The notes: generated by a model from the letters alone, not told the origin. 64,000 nt of DNA from Micromonospora antibiotica (GCF_017599305.1 NZ_JAGFWR010000031.1:1-64000), one strand, 5' to 3'; shown: positions 15,093-23,903, numbered from the stretch's first letter. Translations and numbers: made by a program.

Positions 15093-16072
15093 GTGGTCGT
15101 CGACCCGGCGGCGGAAGGCGTCGGGCCGGCACCGAGGAACGCGTCGGCCCAGCGACCGACCTCGGCGAAGACCTGCTCGCGGACGGCGGGGCCGGACAGC
15201 ACCAGGTCGTGCTTGCCGCCGTCGAAGCGGGTGACGGTGACGTGCCGGCCGAGTCGGGGCGCCCAGCGGACCATGTGTTCCACGTCCAGCACCGCGTCGG
15301 CCAGCGCCGCCGAGTCGTGCCAGCGGGTGCCCCGGAAACTCCGGGTCGAGCAGGCCATCAGCACCGGAACAGGGATGTCCAGCCCGGCGCGGAGCTGCCG
15401 TTGGGCGGTACGGATCGCGGTCAGCCAGCCGGCCCGGACGGGGAACCCGGCGAGCGGCTTCCAGGCCAGGTCGTACGTCCACTCGCCGCGATGGTCGGCG
15501 TGCAGGCTCTCGCCGTACACGGTGCCCAGGCCGAAGGGGAGGATGCGGTGCGGCGCGCGACGGCCGAACCGGGCGACGGCCGCCGCGAGGGGTCGACGGA
15601 CCACCCAGGGGGCGTTGAGGTCGAAGAAGGGGCTGTTGAGGACGAGCCCGTCGACTCTGCCGGCGTCGCGGCGGGCGTGCGCCCAGAGCGAGATGATCAG
15701 GCCGCCGGTGGAGTGGCCCATGGCGAGCAGGGTGTCGTGCCCGTCCTCGTCGCGGATGATCTTGGCGGCGGCGTCCAGCTCGGGGAAGTAGTCGCTCAGG
15801 TCGCGGCAGAAGTTCGGGGTCTGGTGGGGTAGCAGGCTGCGGCCGTACTTGCGCAGGTCGAGGGCGTAGAAGTCCCAGCCGCGCTCGGCGTAGAAGTCGG
15901 CCAGGTGGGTCTGGAAGAAGTAGTCGACGAAGCCGTGCACATACAGCACCGCCCGGCCGGTCGGGCGGTCGGCGCGCCGCCGGACCAGCGTCGCGACCAC
16001 CGGACCCTCGTCGTCGGTGCCCAGGTCGATCGACTGCCGCTCGTACGGCGGCCCCAGCACGTCCTGTTCCAC
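15080..16072 (-). CDS. Alpha/beta hydrolase, monoacylglycerol-lipase-like (S33)
   Basis: A 330-residue cytosolic hydrolase of the serine aminopeptidase S33/monoglyceride lipase group. It has the oxyanion segment YVHGFVDYFF (about 45-54), DLRKYGRS typical of this group, the nucleophile elbow GHSTGG (about 121-126) and the terminal GGKHDLVLSG with the catalytic His. Family members cleave monoacylglycerols or lysophospholipids. Probably leaderless: TAGCGT lies 7-8 nt before the GTG. The last 15 residues are a low-complexity tail. Confidence 0.87.
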   Translation of the reverse strand: MEQDVLGPPYERQSIDLGTDDEGPVVATLVRRRADRPTGRAVLYVHGFVDYFFQTHLADFYAERGWDFYALDLRKYGRSLLPHQTPNFCRDLSDYFPELDAAAKIIRDEDGHDTLLAMGHSTGGLIISLWAHARRDAGRVDGLVLNSPFFDLNAPWVVRRPLAAAVARFGRRAPHRILPFGLGTVYGESLHADHRGEWTYDLAWKPLAGFPVRAGWLTAIRTAQRQLRAGLDIPVPVLMACSTRSFRGTRWHDSAALADAVLDVEHMVRWAPRLGRHVTVTRFDGGKHDLVLSGPAVREQVFAEVGRWADAFLGAGPTPSAAGSTTTPPG

Positions 16073-16147
16073 GACCGCGACGCTACGCCCGCCGACTACC
16101 CGGCGGTAGCCCCGGTGCCGGGGTGGCCGAACCCCACGTCGACGCGA

Positions 16148-16191
16148 CGGGTCGCCCCCACCCGGCGTGACGCCTGGGCAGGGGCGACCCG
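16148..16191. terminator. Terminator after the hibernation-factor-like gene
   Basis: An 11-bp perfect stem (16148-16158 with 16181-16191), rich in GGGTCGCCCC, follows the 3' end of the minus-strand gene at 16200. Confidence 0.7.
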
Positions 16192-16199
16192 GTGACCGG

Positions 16200-16628
16200 T
16201 CAGGCGGTTTCGGCGTCCACCCGGTCGGTGTCGTTGTCGGCGTCGAGGTCCGGCAGCGGCGCGGGGACGGGCTGGGCCATCTCCCGGATGTGCTTGTTGT
16301 GCCGGGGCTCCTGCTTGGTCTTGGCGTCGTTGAGCTTGCGGCGCAGGTCGTCCCGGGCGTCGTTGAGGGCGGCCCGCAGATCCTCCTCGCTCGACGTGGT
16401 GACGATCTTCTGCCGACCGGCGATCCAGCACTCCAGGGTGACCTTCTGCCCGCGCGCCTCCCGGTCCTTGACCGACACCTCCAGCTCGGTGGCGTCGGCG
16501 TGGAAGGCGGCCAGCCGGGCGTCCAGGGTGCCGAACTGCTCGACGATCCAGTTCCGGTCGCCCTGGGAGAAGCCCGCGCCCATCCGCAGGCACTCGGCCA
16601 CGGTCGCCGGGTTCGTCACCGCGCTCAT
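16200..16628 (-). CDS. HPF/RaiA-like ribosome-associated protein (short form)
   Basis: A 142-residue protein whose core (about 25-115) has the beta-alpha-beta-beta-beta-alpha pattern of the sigma-54-modulation/HPF/RaiA family: FGTLDARLAAF, ELEVSVKDRE, VTLECWIAGRQKIVTTSS, then DLRAALNDARDDLRRKL. These proteins bind the 30S decoding region and silence ribosomes under stress. It lacks the C-terminal dimerisation domain of long HPF and ends with an acidic tail. The similarity is moderate, so a divergent paralogue is possible. GGGAGG 7 nt before ATG 16628 fixes the start against a longer open frame. Confidence 0.7.
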   Translation of the reverse strand: MSAVTNPATVAECLRMGAGFSQGDRNWIVEQFGTLDARLAAFHADATELEVSVKDREARGQKVTLECWIAGRQKIVTTSSEEDLRAALNDARDDLRRKLNDAKTKQEPRHNKHIREMAQPVPAPLPDLDADNDTDRVDAETA

Positions 16629-17060
16629 CGCCGCACCTCCCGCTCGGTGCGGACGGAACCGGTGGTGCTGAGCGGGGTCCGAATCATCAGCACTGCCTTT
16701 CTCTTCGGACGTCGTGCCTGGTGGTACCTGGTTGATCAACTCATTACCCAGTCGGGGTCGACCTCACTCCGGGTAACGCCGTCTTCTCGGTGTCGTTGTC
16801 GCTCGATGCCGGTCGTTGCCTCCGATGCCGGTCGTCGCCCCGCCCCTGCGGTGGCCTCTGGTCCCATCCTGGTCCCGGCCCGGCAGGGTCCTCCAGGGCC
16901 GGTCGACCTAGCACGACGGGACCTTGATCAGGTCGTCGTCCACAGGCGCTCCGGTTGTCCACAGGGCGGGGCGCGGGGCTCGCGTCGTCCCGCCGCGCGG
17001 GTCAGGCTCGGTCCGAGTCGACTCGCCACCGCATCCGCAGGACCCCTGGGAGGGGGAACG
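16629..17060. promoter_or_regulatory. Divergent intergenic region, hibernation factor / SSB
   Basis: This 432-bp gap contains no gene that I can support. It holds a perfect palindrome GTTGATCAAC (16731-16740), a TTACCC/GGGTAA inverted repeat (16744-16749 and 16771-16776) and a short direct repeat of gatgccggtcgt (about 16805 and 16828). The palindromes lie upstream of the minus-strand ribosome-factor gene and could control it. Confidence 0.4.
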
Positions 17061-18062
17061 ATGTTTGACACTTATGTAACTATTGTCGGCAACGTACTGA
17101 CCGCGCCGGAGTGGCGTCGTACCGCGCAGAGCAACACCCTGGTCGCCAACTTCAAGGTGGCCTCGACCGCCCGCCGCCTCAACCGGGACAGCGGCCGGTG
17201 GGTGGACGGCAACAGCCTCCGCGTCCGGGTCAACTGCTGGCGCAAGCTGGCCGAGGGGGTGGCCGCCTCCGTCATGGTCGGCGACCCGGTGGTGGTCGCC
17301 GGGCGGCTCTACACCCGCGACTGGACCGACGACGCCGGCAACCACCGGGTCCTCTACGAGTTGGAGGCGGTCGCGGTCGGCCACGACCTGTCCCGGGGCC
17401 GGTCCCGCTTCCTGCGCAACCGGCCGAGCATGGCCACCAGCGCGGTGGAGGACGACGAGGCGGCCCAGCGGGTGCAGGGTGAGCCGACCGAGCCGGTCCC
17501 GGTCGGGCAGGCTCCCGCCGGGCCCGACGACCGGCCCCTCGACGACGACTTCGAGCTGTCCGGCTTCGGCTTCCCGCGCGCCGGCCACGACCTGCCCGGC
17601 CACGACCTGCCCGGCCACGACCTGCCCGGCCACGACCTGCCCGGCCACGACCTGCCCGGCCACGACCTGCCCGGCAGCGGGTACGCCCCGGCGACCGACC
17701 CGTTCGACGGCGAGCCCGACGACGACCTCACCCCGCTGCCCGACGACGGGACCGACACCGGTGACGACCCGACGGCCCGGTCCGGCGACTGGGCCGAGCC
17801 GCACCGGTCGGGCGAACAGAGCCGGTCGGACGGACCGGGCGGGCCCGGCGGTGCGGTGCGGTCGGTCGGCGAGGGGCAGCCCGACGGCGCGGAGCAGCCG
17901 GCCGACGGGGGGCAGCCGGGCGACGGAGGGCAGCCTGGCGACGGGGACCGGTCCGGTGGCGCGGGCCGGTCGGGTGGTGCGGTGGCGACGCCGGGCGAGG
18001 TGGCCCTCGGTCCGGCGGGTCGGGCCCGACGTGGCCGGGGCCGGGTGCCGGCCCCCGCCTGA
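17061..18062 (+). CDS. ssb: Single-stranded DNA-binding protein paralogue with repeat tail
   Basis: Residues 1-115 form an OB-fold of the SSB family (MFDTYVTIVGNVL, FKVASTARRLN, VNCWRKLAEGVAASVMVGDPVVVAGRLYTR). The remaining 215 residues are low complexity and probably disordered; they include six perfect GHDLP pentapeptides (about 175-204) and Gly/Asp/Ser-rich stretches. The protein ends RGRVPAPA and lacks the acidic DDDIPF-like tip with which housekeeping SSB recruits partners. This and the 333-residue length (usual 150-200) mark it as a second SSB, of the type used in chromosome segregation, competence or stress. Strong GGGAGGGGG precedes the ATG. Confidence 0.87.
   Translation: MFDTYVTIVGNVLTAPEWRRTAQSNTLVANFKVASTARRLNRDSGRWVDGNSLRVRVNCWRKLAEGVAASVMVGDPVVVAGRLYTRDWTDDAGNHRVLYELEAVAVGHDLSRGRSRFLRNRPSMATSAVEDDEAAQRVQGEPTEPVPVGQAPAGPDDRPLDDDFELSGFGFPRAGHDLPGHDLPGHDLPGHDLPGHDLPGHDLPGSGYAPATDPFDGEPDDDLTPLPDDGTDTGDDPTARSGDWAEPHRSGEQSRSDGPGGPGGAVRSVGEGQPDGAEQPADGGQPGDGGQPGDGDRSGGAGRSGGAVATPGEVALGPAGRARRGRGRVPAPA
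17583..17672. repeat. 15-bp tandem repeat in the SSB tail
   Basis: Six identical copies of ggccacgacctgccc encode (GHDLP)6. Perfect identity at the DNA level, including third positions, points to recent expansion by slippage or unequal recombination. Confidence 0.95.
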
Positions 18063-18068
18063 GCCGCC

Positions 18069-18096
18069 GACCCGCGCCGGGGAAGGGGCGCGGGTC
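18069..18096. terminator. Terminator after ssb
   Basis: A perfect 10-bp stem GACCCGCGCC/GGCGCGGGTC with an 8-nt loop lies 7 bp after the ssb stop. A second, weaker GGGGTGGC/GCCACCCC hairpin follows at about 18116-18145. Confidence 0.75.
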
Positions 18097-18181
18097 GCGG
18101 TGCGTACGAACGGGGGCGGGGTGGCGACGGCGACGTGGCCACCCCGCGTACGACTAGGCTGGCCGGCCGGAGGTGGTGCGG

Positions 18182-19219
18182 GTGGGGCGGCGCACAGCGG
18201 CGGCGGACGCGGTCGGCCTGGTGGCCGGGTACGCGCTGGACAGCCTGCTCGGCGATCCACGGCGCTGGCATCCGGTGGCCGGTTTCGGTCGGGCCGCCGG
18301 TGCCCTGGAACGTCGGGTCTACCGCGCCGATCGTCGGGCGGGAACGGTCTTCACCGCCGTGGCCGTGGGTGCGCCGGTGCTGCTCGGTGCGGTCGCCAGC
18401 CGGGCCACCCGGCGACACCCGGTGGCCCGGGCCCTGGTCGTGGCCGCCGGCACCTGGACCGTGCTCGGCGGTCGGACCCTGCGCCACGAGGCGACGGTGA
18501 TGGGCACCGCCCTGCGCGCCGGTGACCTGCCGACGGCCCGGCACCGGCTCGGACACCTCTGCGGCCGGGACCCGTCCCGGCTCGACGAGAGCGAGTTGGC
18601 CCGCGCCACCGTCGAGTCGGTCGCCGAGAACACCTCCGACGCGGTGGTAGCCCCGCTGGTCTGGGGTGCCCTCGCCGGGCTGCCCGGCCTGCTCGGCTAC
18701 CGGGCGGCCAACACCCTCGACGCGATGGTCGGGCACCGCTCACCCCGCTACGCCCGGTTCGGCACCCCGGCCGCCCGGCTCGACGACCTGCTCAACCTGG
18801 TGCCGGCCCGACTGACCGGGCTGCTCACCGTCGCCGCCGCGCCCACCGTGCACGGCGACCGGGAGCGGGCCTGGCAGGTCTGGCGACGGGACCGCCACGA
18901 CCATCCCAGCCCCAACGCCGGGCAGTGCGAGGCGGCCATGGCCGGCGCGCTGGGCGTCCGGCTGGGTGGCCGCAACGTCTACTTCGGGCGGTCCGAGGTG
19001 CGACCGTTCCTCGGTGACGGCCCACGCCCCGAGGCCCGGCACCTGAAACGGGCCGGCCGGCTGTCCGGGACGGTCGGCCTGGCCGCCCTCGCGCTGGCCG
19101 CCGCCTGGCCGTTGACCGGCCGCCCGCTGACCACCGCCGCCGGCCGCACCCTGCTGCGTCGACCGGCCCGGCAGATCGTCGCCCGTCTCGGCACCGCCAG
19201 CCGGGTGAGCGGACGGTGA
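18182..19219 (+). CDS. cobD: Adenosylcobinamide-phosphate synthase CobD (CbiB)
   Basis: Membrane protein of 345 residues that attaches the aminopropanol (phosphate) arm to cobyric acid in cobalamin synthesis. Family landmarks are [22 protein letters not shown] (split: DSLLGDP and HPVAGFG), the conserved [20 protein letters not shown] region ([11 protein letters not shown]) and [21 protein letters not shown] ([13 protein letters not shown]). Several hydrophobic segments fit an integral membrane protein. GTG 18182 is chosen because GGAGG lies 8 nt upstream; two GTGs at 18173 and 18176 are too close to it. Its stop overlaps the cobQ start (GTGA), so both are made together. Confidence 0.95.
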   Translation: MGRRTAAADAVGLVAGYALDSLLGDPRRWHPVAGFGRAAGALERRVYRADRRAGTVFTAVAVGAPVLLGAVASRATRRHPVARALVVAAGTWTVLGGRTLRHEATVMGTALRAGDLPTARHRLGHLCGRDPSRLDESELARATVESVAENTSDAVVAPLVWGALAGLPGLLGYRAANTLDAMVGHRSPRYARFGTPAARLDDLLNLVPARLTGLLTVAAAPTVHGDRERAWQVWRRDRHDHPSPNAGQCEAAMAGALGVRLGGRNVYFGRSEVRPFLGDGPRPEARHLKRAGRLSGTVGLAALALAAAWPLTGRPLTTAAGRTLLRRPARQIVARLGTASRVSGR

Positions 19220-20760
19220 GCGGAGGGCTGCTCGTCGCGGGCACCACCTCCGACGCGGGAAAGAGCGTGCTGACCGCCGGCATCTGCCGCTGGTTGCACC
19301 GGCAGGGGGTCGCCGTCGCGCCGTTCAAGGCGCAGAACATGTCGAACAACTCCGCCGTGGTGGTCGGCCCCGACGGACGCGGCGGCGAGATCGGTCGGGC
19401 CCAGGCGATGCAGGCCGCCGCCTGTGGCCTCACCCCCGACCTGCGGTTCAACCCGGTGCTGCTCAAGCCGGGCAGCGACCTGGCCAGTCAGGTGGTGCTG
19501 CTCGGGGAGGCCGTCGACACGGTCACCGCCGGCAACTTCCGTACCCTGCGACCCAGGCTCGCCGAGACGGCGTACGCGGCTCTGGCCGAACTGCGGGCAA
19601 CGTACGACGTGGTGATCTGTGAGGGGGCCGGTAGTCCCGCCGAGATCAACCTGCGGGCCGGCGACTACGTCAACATGGGGCTCGCCCGGCACGCCGGTCT
19701 GCCCACCATCGTGGTCGGTGACATCGACCGGGGCGGCGTGTTCGCCTCGATGTTCGGCACGGTCGCCCTGCTCGACCCCGCCGACCAGGCGCTGATCGCC
19801 GGCTTCGTGATCAACAAGTTCCGGGGTGATCTCGGCCTGCTCCGCCCCGGGCTCGACATGCTGCACCGGGTGACCGGCCGGCCCACCTACGGGGTGCTGC
19901 CCTGGCAGCTCGACCTGTGGCTCGACGCCGAGGACTCGCTGGCCTACGGGCGGGTGCTCGGCCGGCCCGCCGCCCCGTACGGCACCGAATGGCTCGACGT
20001 CGCGGTGGTCCGGCTGCCCCGGATCAGCAACGCCACCGACGTGGAGGCCCTCGCCACCGAGCCGGGGGTCCGGGTCCGGCTCACCGTCGAACCCGCCGAG
20101 CTGGCCGCCGCCGACCTGGTCGTCCTGCCCGGCTCCAAGTCCACCGTCGCCGACCTGGCCTGGCTGCGGGAGACCGGGCTCGCCGAGGCGGTCACCGCGC
20201 ACGCCGCCGCCGGCCGGCCGCTGCTCGGTATCTGCGGCGGGTTCCAGATGCTGGCCACAGCCATCCACGACCCGGTGGAGAGCCGGCAGGGCAGCGTCCC
20301 CGGCCTGGGCCTGCTGCCCATCGAGATCACCTTCGATCCGGGCAAGACCGTCCGGCCCGCCGTCGGCACCGCCGCACCCGACGTCCCGGTGCGCGGCTAC
20401 GAGATCCACCACGGGTTCGTCTCCGCCGCCGATCCGGCGCTGCCCCCGCTGCTGCACCACGCCGACGGCCGTCCCGAAGGTGCCCGGCTCGGCGCGGTGC
20501 ACGGCACCCACTGGCACGGTGCGTTCGAGTCCGACGGGTTCCGCCGCCGCTTCCTCACCGAGGTGGCCCGGTCGGCCGGGCGGCACGGCTTCACGGTCGC
20601 ACCCGACACCAGCTTCGCCGCCGCCCGCGAACGCTCCCTCGACCTGCTCGGTGACCTGGTCGAGGAGCACCTGGACACGGCCGCGCTGTGGCGGCTCGTC
20701 GAGACCGGCACCCCCGCCGGCCTCCCGTTCATCCCACCCGGCGCACCACCGACGAACTGA
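19216..20760 (+). CDS. cobQ: Cobyric acid synthase CobQ
   Basis: Glutamine- and ATP-dependent enzyme (514 aa) that amidates four side chains of adenosylcobyrinic acid a,c-diamide to give cobyric acid. The N-terminal dethiobiotin-synthetase-like domain has the modified P-loop [10 protein letters not shown] (about 8-17) and [10 protein letters not shown]; the C-terminal glutaminase domain has the nucleophile Cys340 in [11 protein letters not shown] and the His-Glu part near HWHGAFESD. All key residues are present. Co-translated with cobD through a 4-bp overlap. Confidence 0.97.
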   Translation: MSGGLLVAGTTSDAGKSVLTAGICRWLHRQGVAVAPFKAQNMSNNSAVVVGPDGRGGEIGRAQAMQAAACGLTPDLRFNPVLLKPGSDLASQVVLLGEAVDTVTAGNFRTLRPRLAETAYAALAELRATYDVVICEGAGSPAEINLRAGDYVNMGLARHAGLPTIVVGDIDRGGVFASMFGTVALLDPADQALIAGFVINKFRGDLGLLRPGLDMLHRVTGRPTYGVLPWQLDLWLDAEDSLAYGRVLGRPAAPYGTEWLDVAVVRLPRISNATDVEALATEPGVRVRLTVEPAELAAADLVVLPGSKSTVADLAWLRETGLAEAVTAHAAAGRPLLGICGGFQMLATAIHDPVESRQGSVPGLGLLPIEITFDPGKTVRPAVGTAAPDVPVRGYEIHHGFVSAADPALPPLLHHADGRPEGARLGAVHGTHWHGAFESDGFRRRFLTEVARSAGRHGFTVAPDTSFAAARERSLDLLGDLVEEHLDTAALWRLVETGTPAGLPFIPPGAPPTN

Positions 20761-20826
20761 CCGTCCCGCCCGCACCGGGCCGGTCGCGGCGACCGTGCCG
20801 CCCGTGGCCCGGCCACCGGCGGGTCG

Positions 20827-20914
20827 TCAGAGCCGGACGTCGGCGGCCCCCGCCGGGCACCTTCCAGAGGTGGGCCTCGCCGTTGCCGGCCCGCTCAGAG
20901 CCGGACGTCGGCGG
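20827..20914. repeat. Duplicated 3' end of the rhodanese gene
   Basis: The 20 nt from the rhodanese stop codon inward (20895-20914; tcagagccggacgtcggcgg) are repeated exactly at 20827-20846, 68 bp further downstream of the gene, together with its stop triplet. Confidence 0.85.
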
Positions 20915-21296
20915 GGCGGTCGGACAGGGGCAGCCCCGCCTCCCGCCACGCCTGCACACCGCCCGTCATGTCGGTGGCGTTGCGCAGGCCCAACGCCTGG
21001 AGGCTGGCCGCCGCCAGGCTGGAGCTGTAGCCGTGCCGGCACACCACCACGATCTCCCGGTCGTAGCCGGTCGACTCGGGGATGCGCCAGTCGCTGGCCG
21101 GGTCCAGCCGCCACTCCAGCACTGTCCGGTCGATGACGATCGCGCCGGGCAGTTCCCCCTGCTCGCGGCGTTGACCCTCGGTACGCGTGTCGACCAGCAG
21201 CGCACCCGCCCGTACCGCCTCGACCGTCTGTTGAGGACTCAGCCGCCGCAGCCCGGCTCGGGCCTGTTCCAGCAGGGCGTCCACACCGGGACTCAT
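20895..21296 (-). CDS. Rhodanese-like domain protein
   Basis: Single-domain rhodanese homologue of 133 residues. It has the typical opening ALLVDTRTEGQR, the strand EIVVVCRHGYSSSLAA with the active-site Cys at the head of a CRHGYSS loop, and the closing MTGGVQAWREAGLP. These proteins transfer sulfane sulfur or act as sulfur carriers. ATG 21296 is taken as start; GTG codons up to 15 nt upstream are possible and no ribosome binding site decides between them. Convergent with cobQ. Confidence 0.9.
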   Translation of the reverse strand: MSPGVDALLEQARAGLRRLSPQQTVEAVRAGALLVDTRTEGQRREQGELPGAIVIDRTVLEWRLDPASDWRIPESTGYDREIVVVCRHGYSSSLAAASLQALGLRNATDMTGGVQAWREAGLPLSDRPADVRL

Positions 21297-21408
21297 CACG
21301 TCATTGAGCACGTCCAGATCATGCCCCGGCCCCCGCACCCCCGCCTGACGAACAGCACTCCCCACGGCGGAACCAGGCTCACGGGGGACACCCGCTAGCG
21401 TCACCGGT

Positions 21409-22059
21409 GTGACGGTGGCCCTGGTGGAGGCGTACGCGACGCTGGCCCGCCGGGTGCTCGGCGGACCCGCCCGGTTGGGGCGTACCCGACTGGTGGCCGT
21501 CGACGGGCCCAGCGGCGCGGGCAAGAGCGTGTTCACCGCGCGCCTCGCGGACGCCCTGGCCGCCCTGCCCGACGGCGGGCGGCCACCGGTGGTGCACACC
21601 GACGACCTGCTCGACGGCTGGGACGACCAGTTCACCTTCTGGGCCCGGCTGGAGCGACGGGTGCTCGCCCCGCTGCGGGCCGGCCGACCGGGGTCCTACC
21701 AGCGGTACAGCTGGGTGCGGCGGGCGTTCCTGCCCCGCGCGGTGCCGGTGCCGGTCGTGCCGGTGCTGCTGGTGGAGGGGGTGAGCGCGGCGCGGGCGGC
21801 GATCCGGCCGGAGCTGACCCTGTCGGTGCAGGTCACCGCCCCGGCCGGGCTGCGGCTGCGCCGCGCGCTGGACCGGGACGGGGTGCAGCTCCTGCCGGAG
21901 CTGCGGCGCTGGCACGCCGGGGAGCAGGCCCACTTCGCCGCCGACCGGACGGCCGCCGCCGTGGACCTGGTGGTCGACGGGGCACCGACGCTGCCGCACG
22001 ACCGGGACCACTACTACGTCCGCCGCCCGCCACCCGTCACCCCGGTCGACCCGGCCTGA
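21409..22059 (+). CDS. Uridine kinase-like P-loop kinase
   Basis: A 216-residue nucleoside-kinase-like protein. It has a Walker A motif GPSGAGKS at 33-40, a VVHTDDLLDGWD strand with the Asp that usually binds the nucleoside, LLVEGVSA as the Walker B-like strand and a basic lid (AGLRLRRALDRDG). Similar actinomycete proteins are annotated as uridine kinase, but the substrate is unproven. Probably leaderless: TAGCGT at 21396-21401 puts transcription start at the GTG. Confidence 0.82.
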   Translation: MTVALVEAYATLARRVLGGPARLGRTRLVAVDGPSGAGKSVFTARLADALAALPDGGRPPVVHTDDLLDGWDDQFTFWARLERRVLAPLRAGRPGSYQRYSWVRRAFLPRAVPVPVVPVLLVEGVSAARAAIRPELTLSVQVTAPAGLRLRRALDRDGVQLLPELRRWHAGEQAHFAADRTAAAVDLVVDGAPTLPHDRDHYYVRRPPPVTPVDPA

Positions 22060-22150
22060 CTCCGTTGACCCCGGTCTGACGCCCGTGCAGGGGACGGCCG
22101 CGCGGCCCGGCCGCTGCCGGTTCCGGCTCGCCGGGTACCTCCCGGTAAGG

Positions 22151-22167
22151 CCGGCATACGATGCCGG
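22151..22167. promoter_or_regulatory. Palindrome over the promoter of the M20 peptidase
   Basis: CCGGCAT-acg-ATGCCGG is a perfect 7-bp inverted repeat that contains the likely -10 box TACGAT (22157-22162) of the leaderless peptidase gene. A protein bound here would block RNA polymerase. Confidence 0.5.
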
Positions 22168-22169
22168 TC

Positions 22170-23537
22170 ATGACCTCACCGATCATGTCCGAGTCCGAGG
22201 TACGGGCCGCCGTCGCGCGGGAGCTGCCCGGTGTCCGTGCCGACCTCGAACGCCTCGTCCGCATCCCCGGCATCGCGTTCGAGGGCTTCGACCACTCGCA
22301 CGTCGAGCGCTCCGCCGAGGCGGTCGCCGAGTTGCTGCGCGGCTGCGACCTCGACGTGCGGATCGTGCGGTCGGGCGGCCAACCCGCCGTGATCGGGACG
22401 AGGGCCGCCCCGCCCGGCGCACCCACCGTGCTGATGTACGCCCACCACGACGTCCAGCCCGTCGGCGACCTGTCGCTGTGGGAGTCCGAGCCGTTCGAGC
22501 CGGTCGAGCGGGACGGCCGCCTCTACGGGCGCGGCGCGGCCGACGACAAGGCCGGCATCATGGCGCACGTCGCCGCCCTGCGCGCCTTCGGTGACCGGCT
22601 CCCGGTCGGCGTGGTGCTGTTCATCGAGGGTGAGGAGGAGTACGGCTCCGACTCGCTGGAGCGGCTGCTCGCCGAGCACCGGGAGGAGATCGCCTCGGAC
22701 GTCATCGTGATCGCCGACTCCACCAACTGGGACGTGGGCGTACCGGCCCTGACCACCTCGCTGCGCGGCGTGGTCAACCTGTTCGTCGAGCTGCGCACCC
22801 TGGACCACGCGGTGCACAGCGGCATGTTCGGCGGTGCCGTGCCGGATGCGCTGACCGCGCTGGTGCGCCTGCTGGCGACCCTGCACGACGATGCCGGAGA
22901 CGTGGCCGTCGCGGGCCTGACCAGCCGGACCGGTGCCGCCGTCGACTATCCGCAGGACCGGTTCCGGGCCGAGGCCGGGCTGGTCGAGGGGGTGTCGCTG
23001 ATCGGCAGCGGCCGGATCACCGACCGGCTCTGGACGAGGCCGGCGTTGGCCGTGCTCGGCATCGACGCCCCGGCCACCGGTGAGGCACCGAACGCGCTGG
23101 TCCCGGCGGCGAAGGCCAAGCTGAGCGTACGGCTGGCGCCGGGTGACGACCCCAAGCGGGCGTACGACGCGGTGTGTGCCCATCTGGAGCAGCACGCCCC
23201 GTGGGGTGCCCGGGTGGCGGTGACCCTGGAGCACGACGGCGACCCGTGTGTCATCGACGCGTCGGGGCCGATGTTCGACGCGGCCCGCGCGGCGTTCCGG
23301 GCCGCCTGGGACGGCACCGAGCCGGTGGACATCGGCGTCGGCGGTTCGATCCCGTTCATCGCCACCTTCCAGGAGATGTTCCCGCAGGCGGCGATCCTGG
23401 TCACCGGGGTGGAGGACCCGCACGCGCGGGCGCACGGCCCGAACGAGAGCCTGCACCTCGGTGAGTTCGCCCGGGTCTGCCTGGCCGAGGCGCTGTTGCT
23501 GGCCGGGGTGGCCGAGCAGGGGCGGCAGGCCGGTTAG
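22170..23537 (+). CDS. M20/M28-type metallodipeptidase
   Basis: A 455-residue zinc peptidase of the ArgE/DapE/dipeptidase group. Metal and catalytic residues are visible: His92 and Asp94 in YAHHDVQPVG, the bridging Asp in YGRGAADDKAG, the Glu pair in FIEGEEEYGS, an Asp in VIADSTNW, and the final His in ESLHLGEF. The middle holds the dimerisation lid with the conserved DHAVHSGMFGG. It probably hydrolyses dipeptides or related amides in the cytosol. ATG 22170 is preferred over 22161 because the -10 box TACGAT places transcription start there. Confidence 0.92.
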   Translation: MTSPIMSESEVRAAVARELPGVRADLERLVRIPGIAFEGFDHSHVERSAEAVAELLRGCDLDVRIVRSGGQPAVIGTRAAPPGAPTVLMYAHHDVQPVGDLSLWESEPFEPVERDGRLYGRGAADDKAGIMAHVAALRAFGDRLPVGVVLFIEGEEEYGSDSLERLLAEHREEIASDVIVIADSTNWDVGVPALTTSLRGVVNLFVELRTLDHAVHSGMFGGAVPDALTALVRLLATLHDDAGDVAVAGLTSRTGAAVDYPQDRFRAEAGLVEGVSLIGSGRITDRLWTRPALAVLGIDAPATGEAPNALVPAAKAKLSVRLAPGDDPKRAYDAVCAHLEQHAPWGARVAVTLEHDGDPCVIDASGPMFDAARAAFRAAWDGTEPVDIGVGGSIPFIATFQEMFPQAAILVTGVEDPHARAHGPNESLHLGEFARVCLAEALLLAGVAEQGRQAG

Positions 23538-23615
23538 GCCGCGGAACCACAAATTTCGGGGTCGTTGTCGGAGTTTGCGGCGTGTCGGACGGCAGCCTGG
23601 TATAGCCTTTCGAAC

Positions 23616-23822
23616 ATGCGTACGAACGACGTGATGACGCGGCTGGAAGCCGCCGTGAGCGCTCTGGGAGACGTCGACGTCTCCGCGTGGCCCGAGGACA
23701 CGCTCAAGGAACAGCTCGGCGAGCTTTCGGCGGTGTTGGTCGCCCTGGACGGGGTGTTGTCCCGGGTCGCCGACGGCGTCCGCGCCCGGGGTCTGCGCAT
23801 CGAGGAGCCCGTCTCGGCCTGA
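23616..23822 (+). CDS. Small protein, 68 aa, DUF222-like fragment
   Basis: A helical 68-residue protein. The pattern LEAAVSALGDVDVSAW, LGELSAVLVALDGVLSRVADGVRARG resembles the first helices of DUF222, the N-terminal domain of many actinobacterial HNH nucleases, but there is no HNH part here or downstream. It is either a stand-alone small protein or the remnant of a larger gene. TATAGC (23601-23606) directly before the ATG suggests a leaderless or near-leaderless transcript, so the gene is probably expressed. Confidence 0.65.
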   Translation: MRTNDVMTRLEAAVSALGDVDVSAWPEDTLKEQLGELSAVLVALDGVLSRVADGVRARGLRIEEPVSA

Positions 23823-23879
23823 GCCGTGGTCCGGGTGGTCACACCCGGTGCCGTTGGGGAGGACGGCCCGATCGGGACG

Positions 23880-23903
23880 ACCCGGGTACGGCAATACCCG
23901 GGT
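23880..23903. promoter_or_regulatory. Perfect inverted repeat before ligB
   Basis: ACCCGGGTA (23880-23888) and TACCCGGGT (23895-23903) form a perfect 9-bp inverted repeat with a 6-nt spacer. It lies about 30 bp before the ligase start, so it may be an operator for the ligase or the terminator of the preceding small gene. Confidence 0.55.

Noticed and set aside
13983-15482. A 1066-residue protein extending the GT-C gene upstream
   Set aside because: The extension runs antisense through the tRNA-Arg gene and the 227-aa gene at 14379, and its sequence is low complexity. The real start is near 13982.
16629-16739. N-terminal extension of the ribosome-factor-like protein
   Set aside because: GGGAGG at an ideal distance marks ATG 16628; the extra 37 codons are polar, unconserved-looking and include the promoter region.
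18097-18181. Cobalamin riboswitch before cobD
   Set aside because: The gap is short and lacks the B12-box-like conserved core; only hairpins that fit a terminator are visible. The same holds before 27866 and 31570.
18979-20775. Minus-strand open frame of 598 codons opposite cobQ
   Set aside because: A shadow of cobD/cobQ codon bias, with Gly/Arg/Gln-rich translation and no family features.
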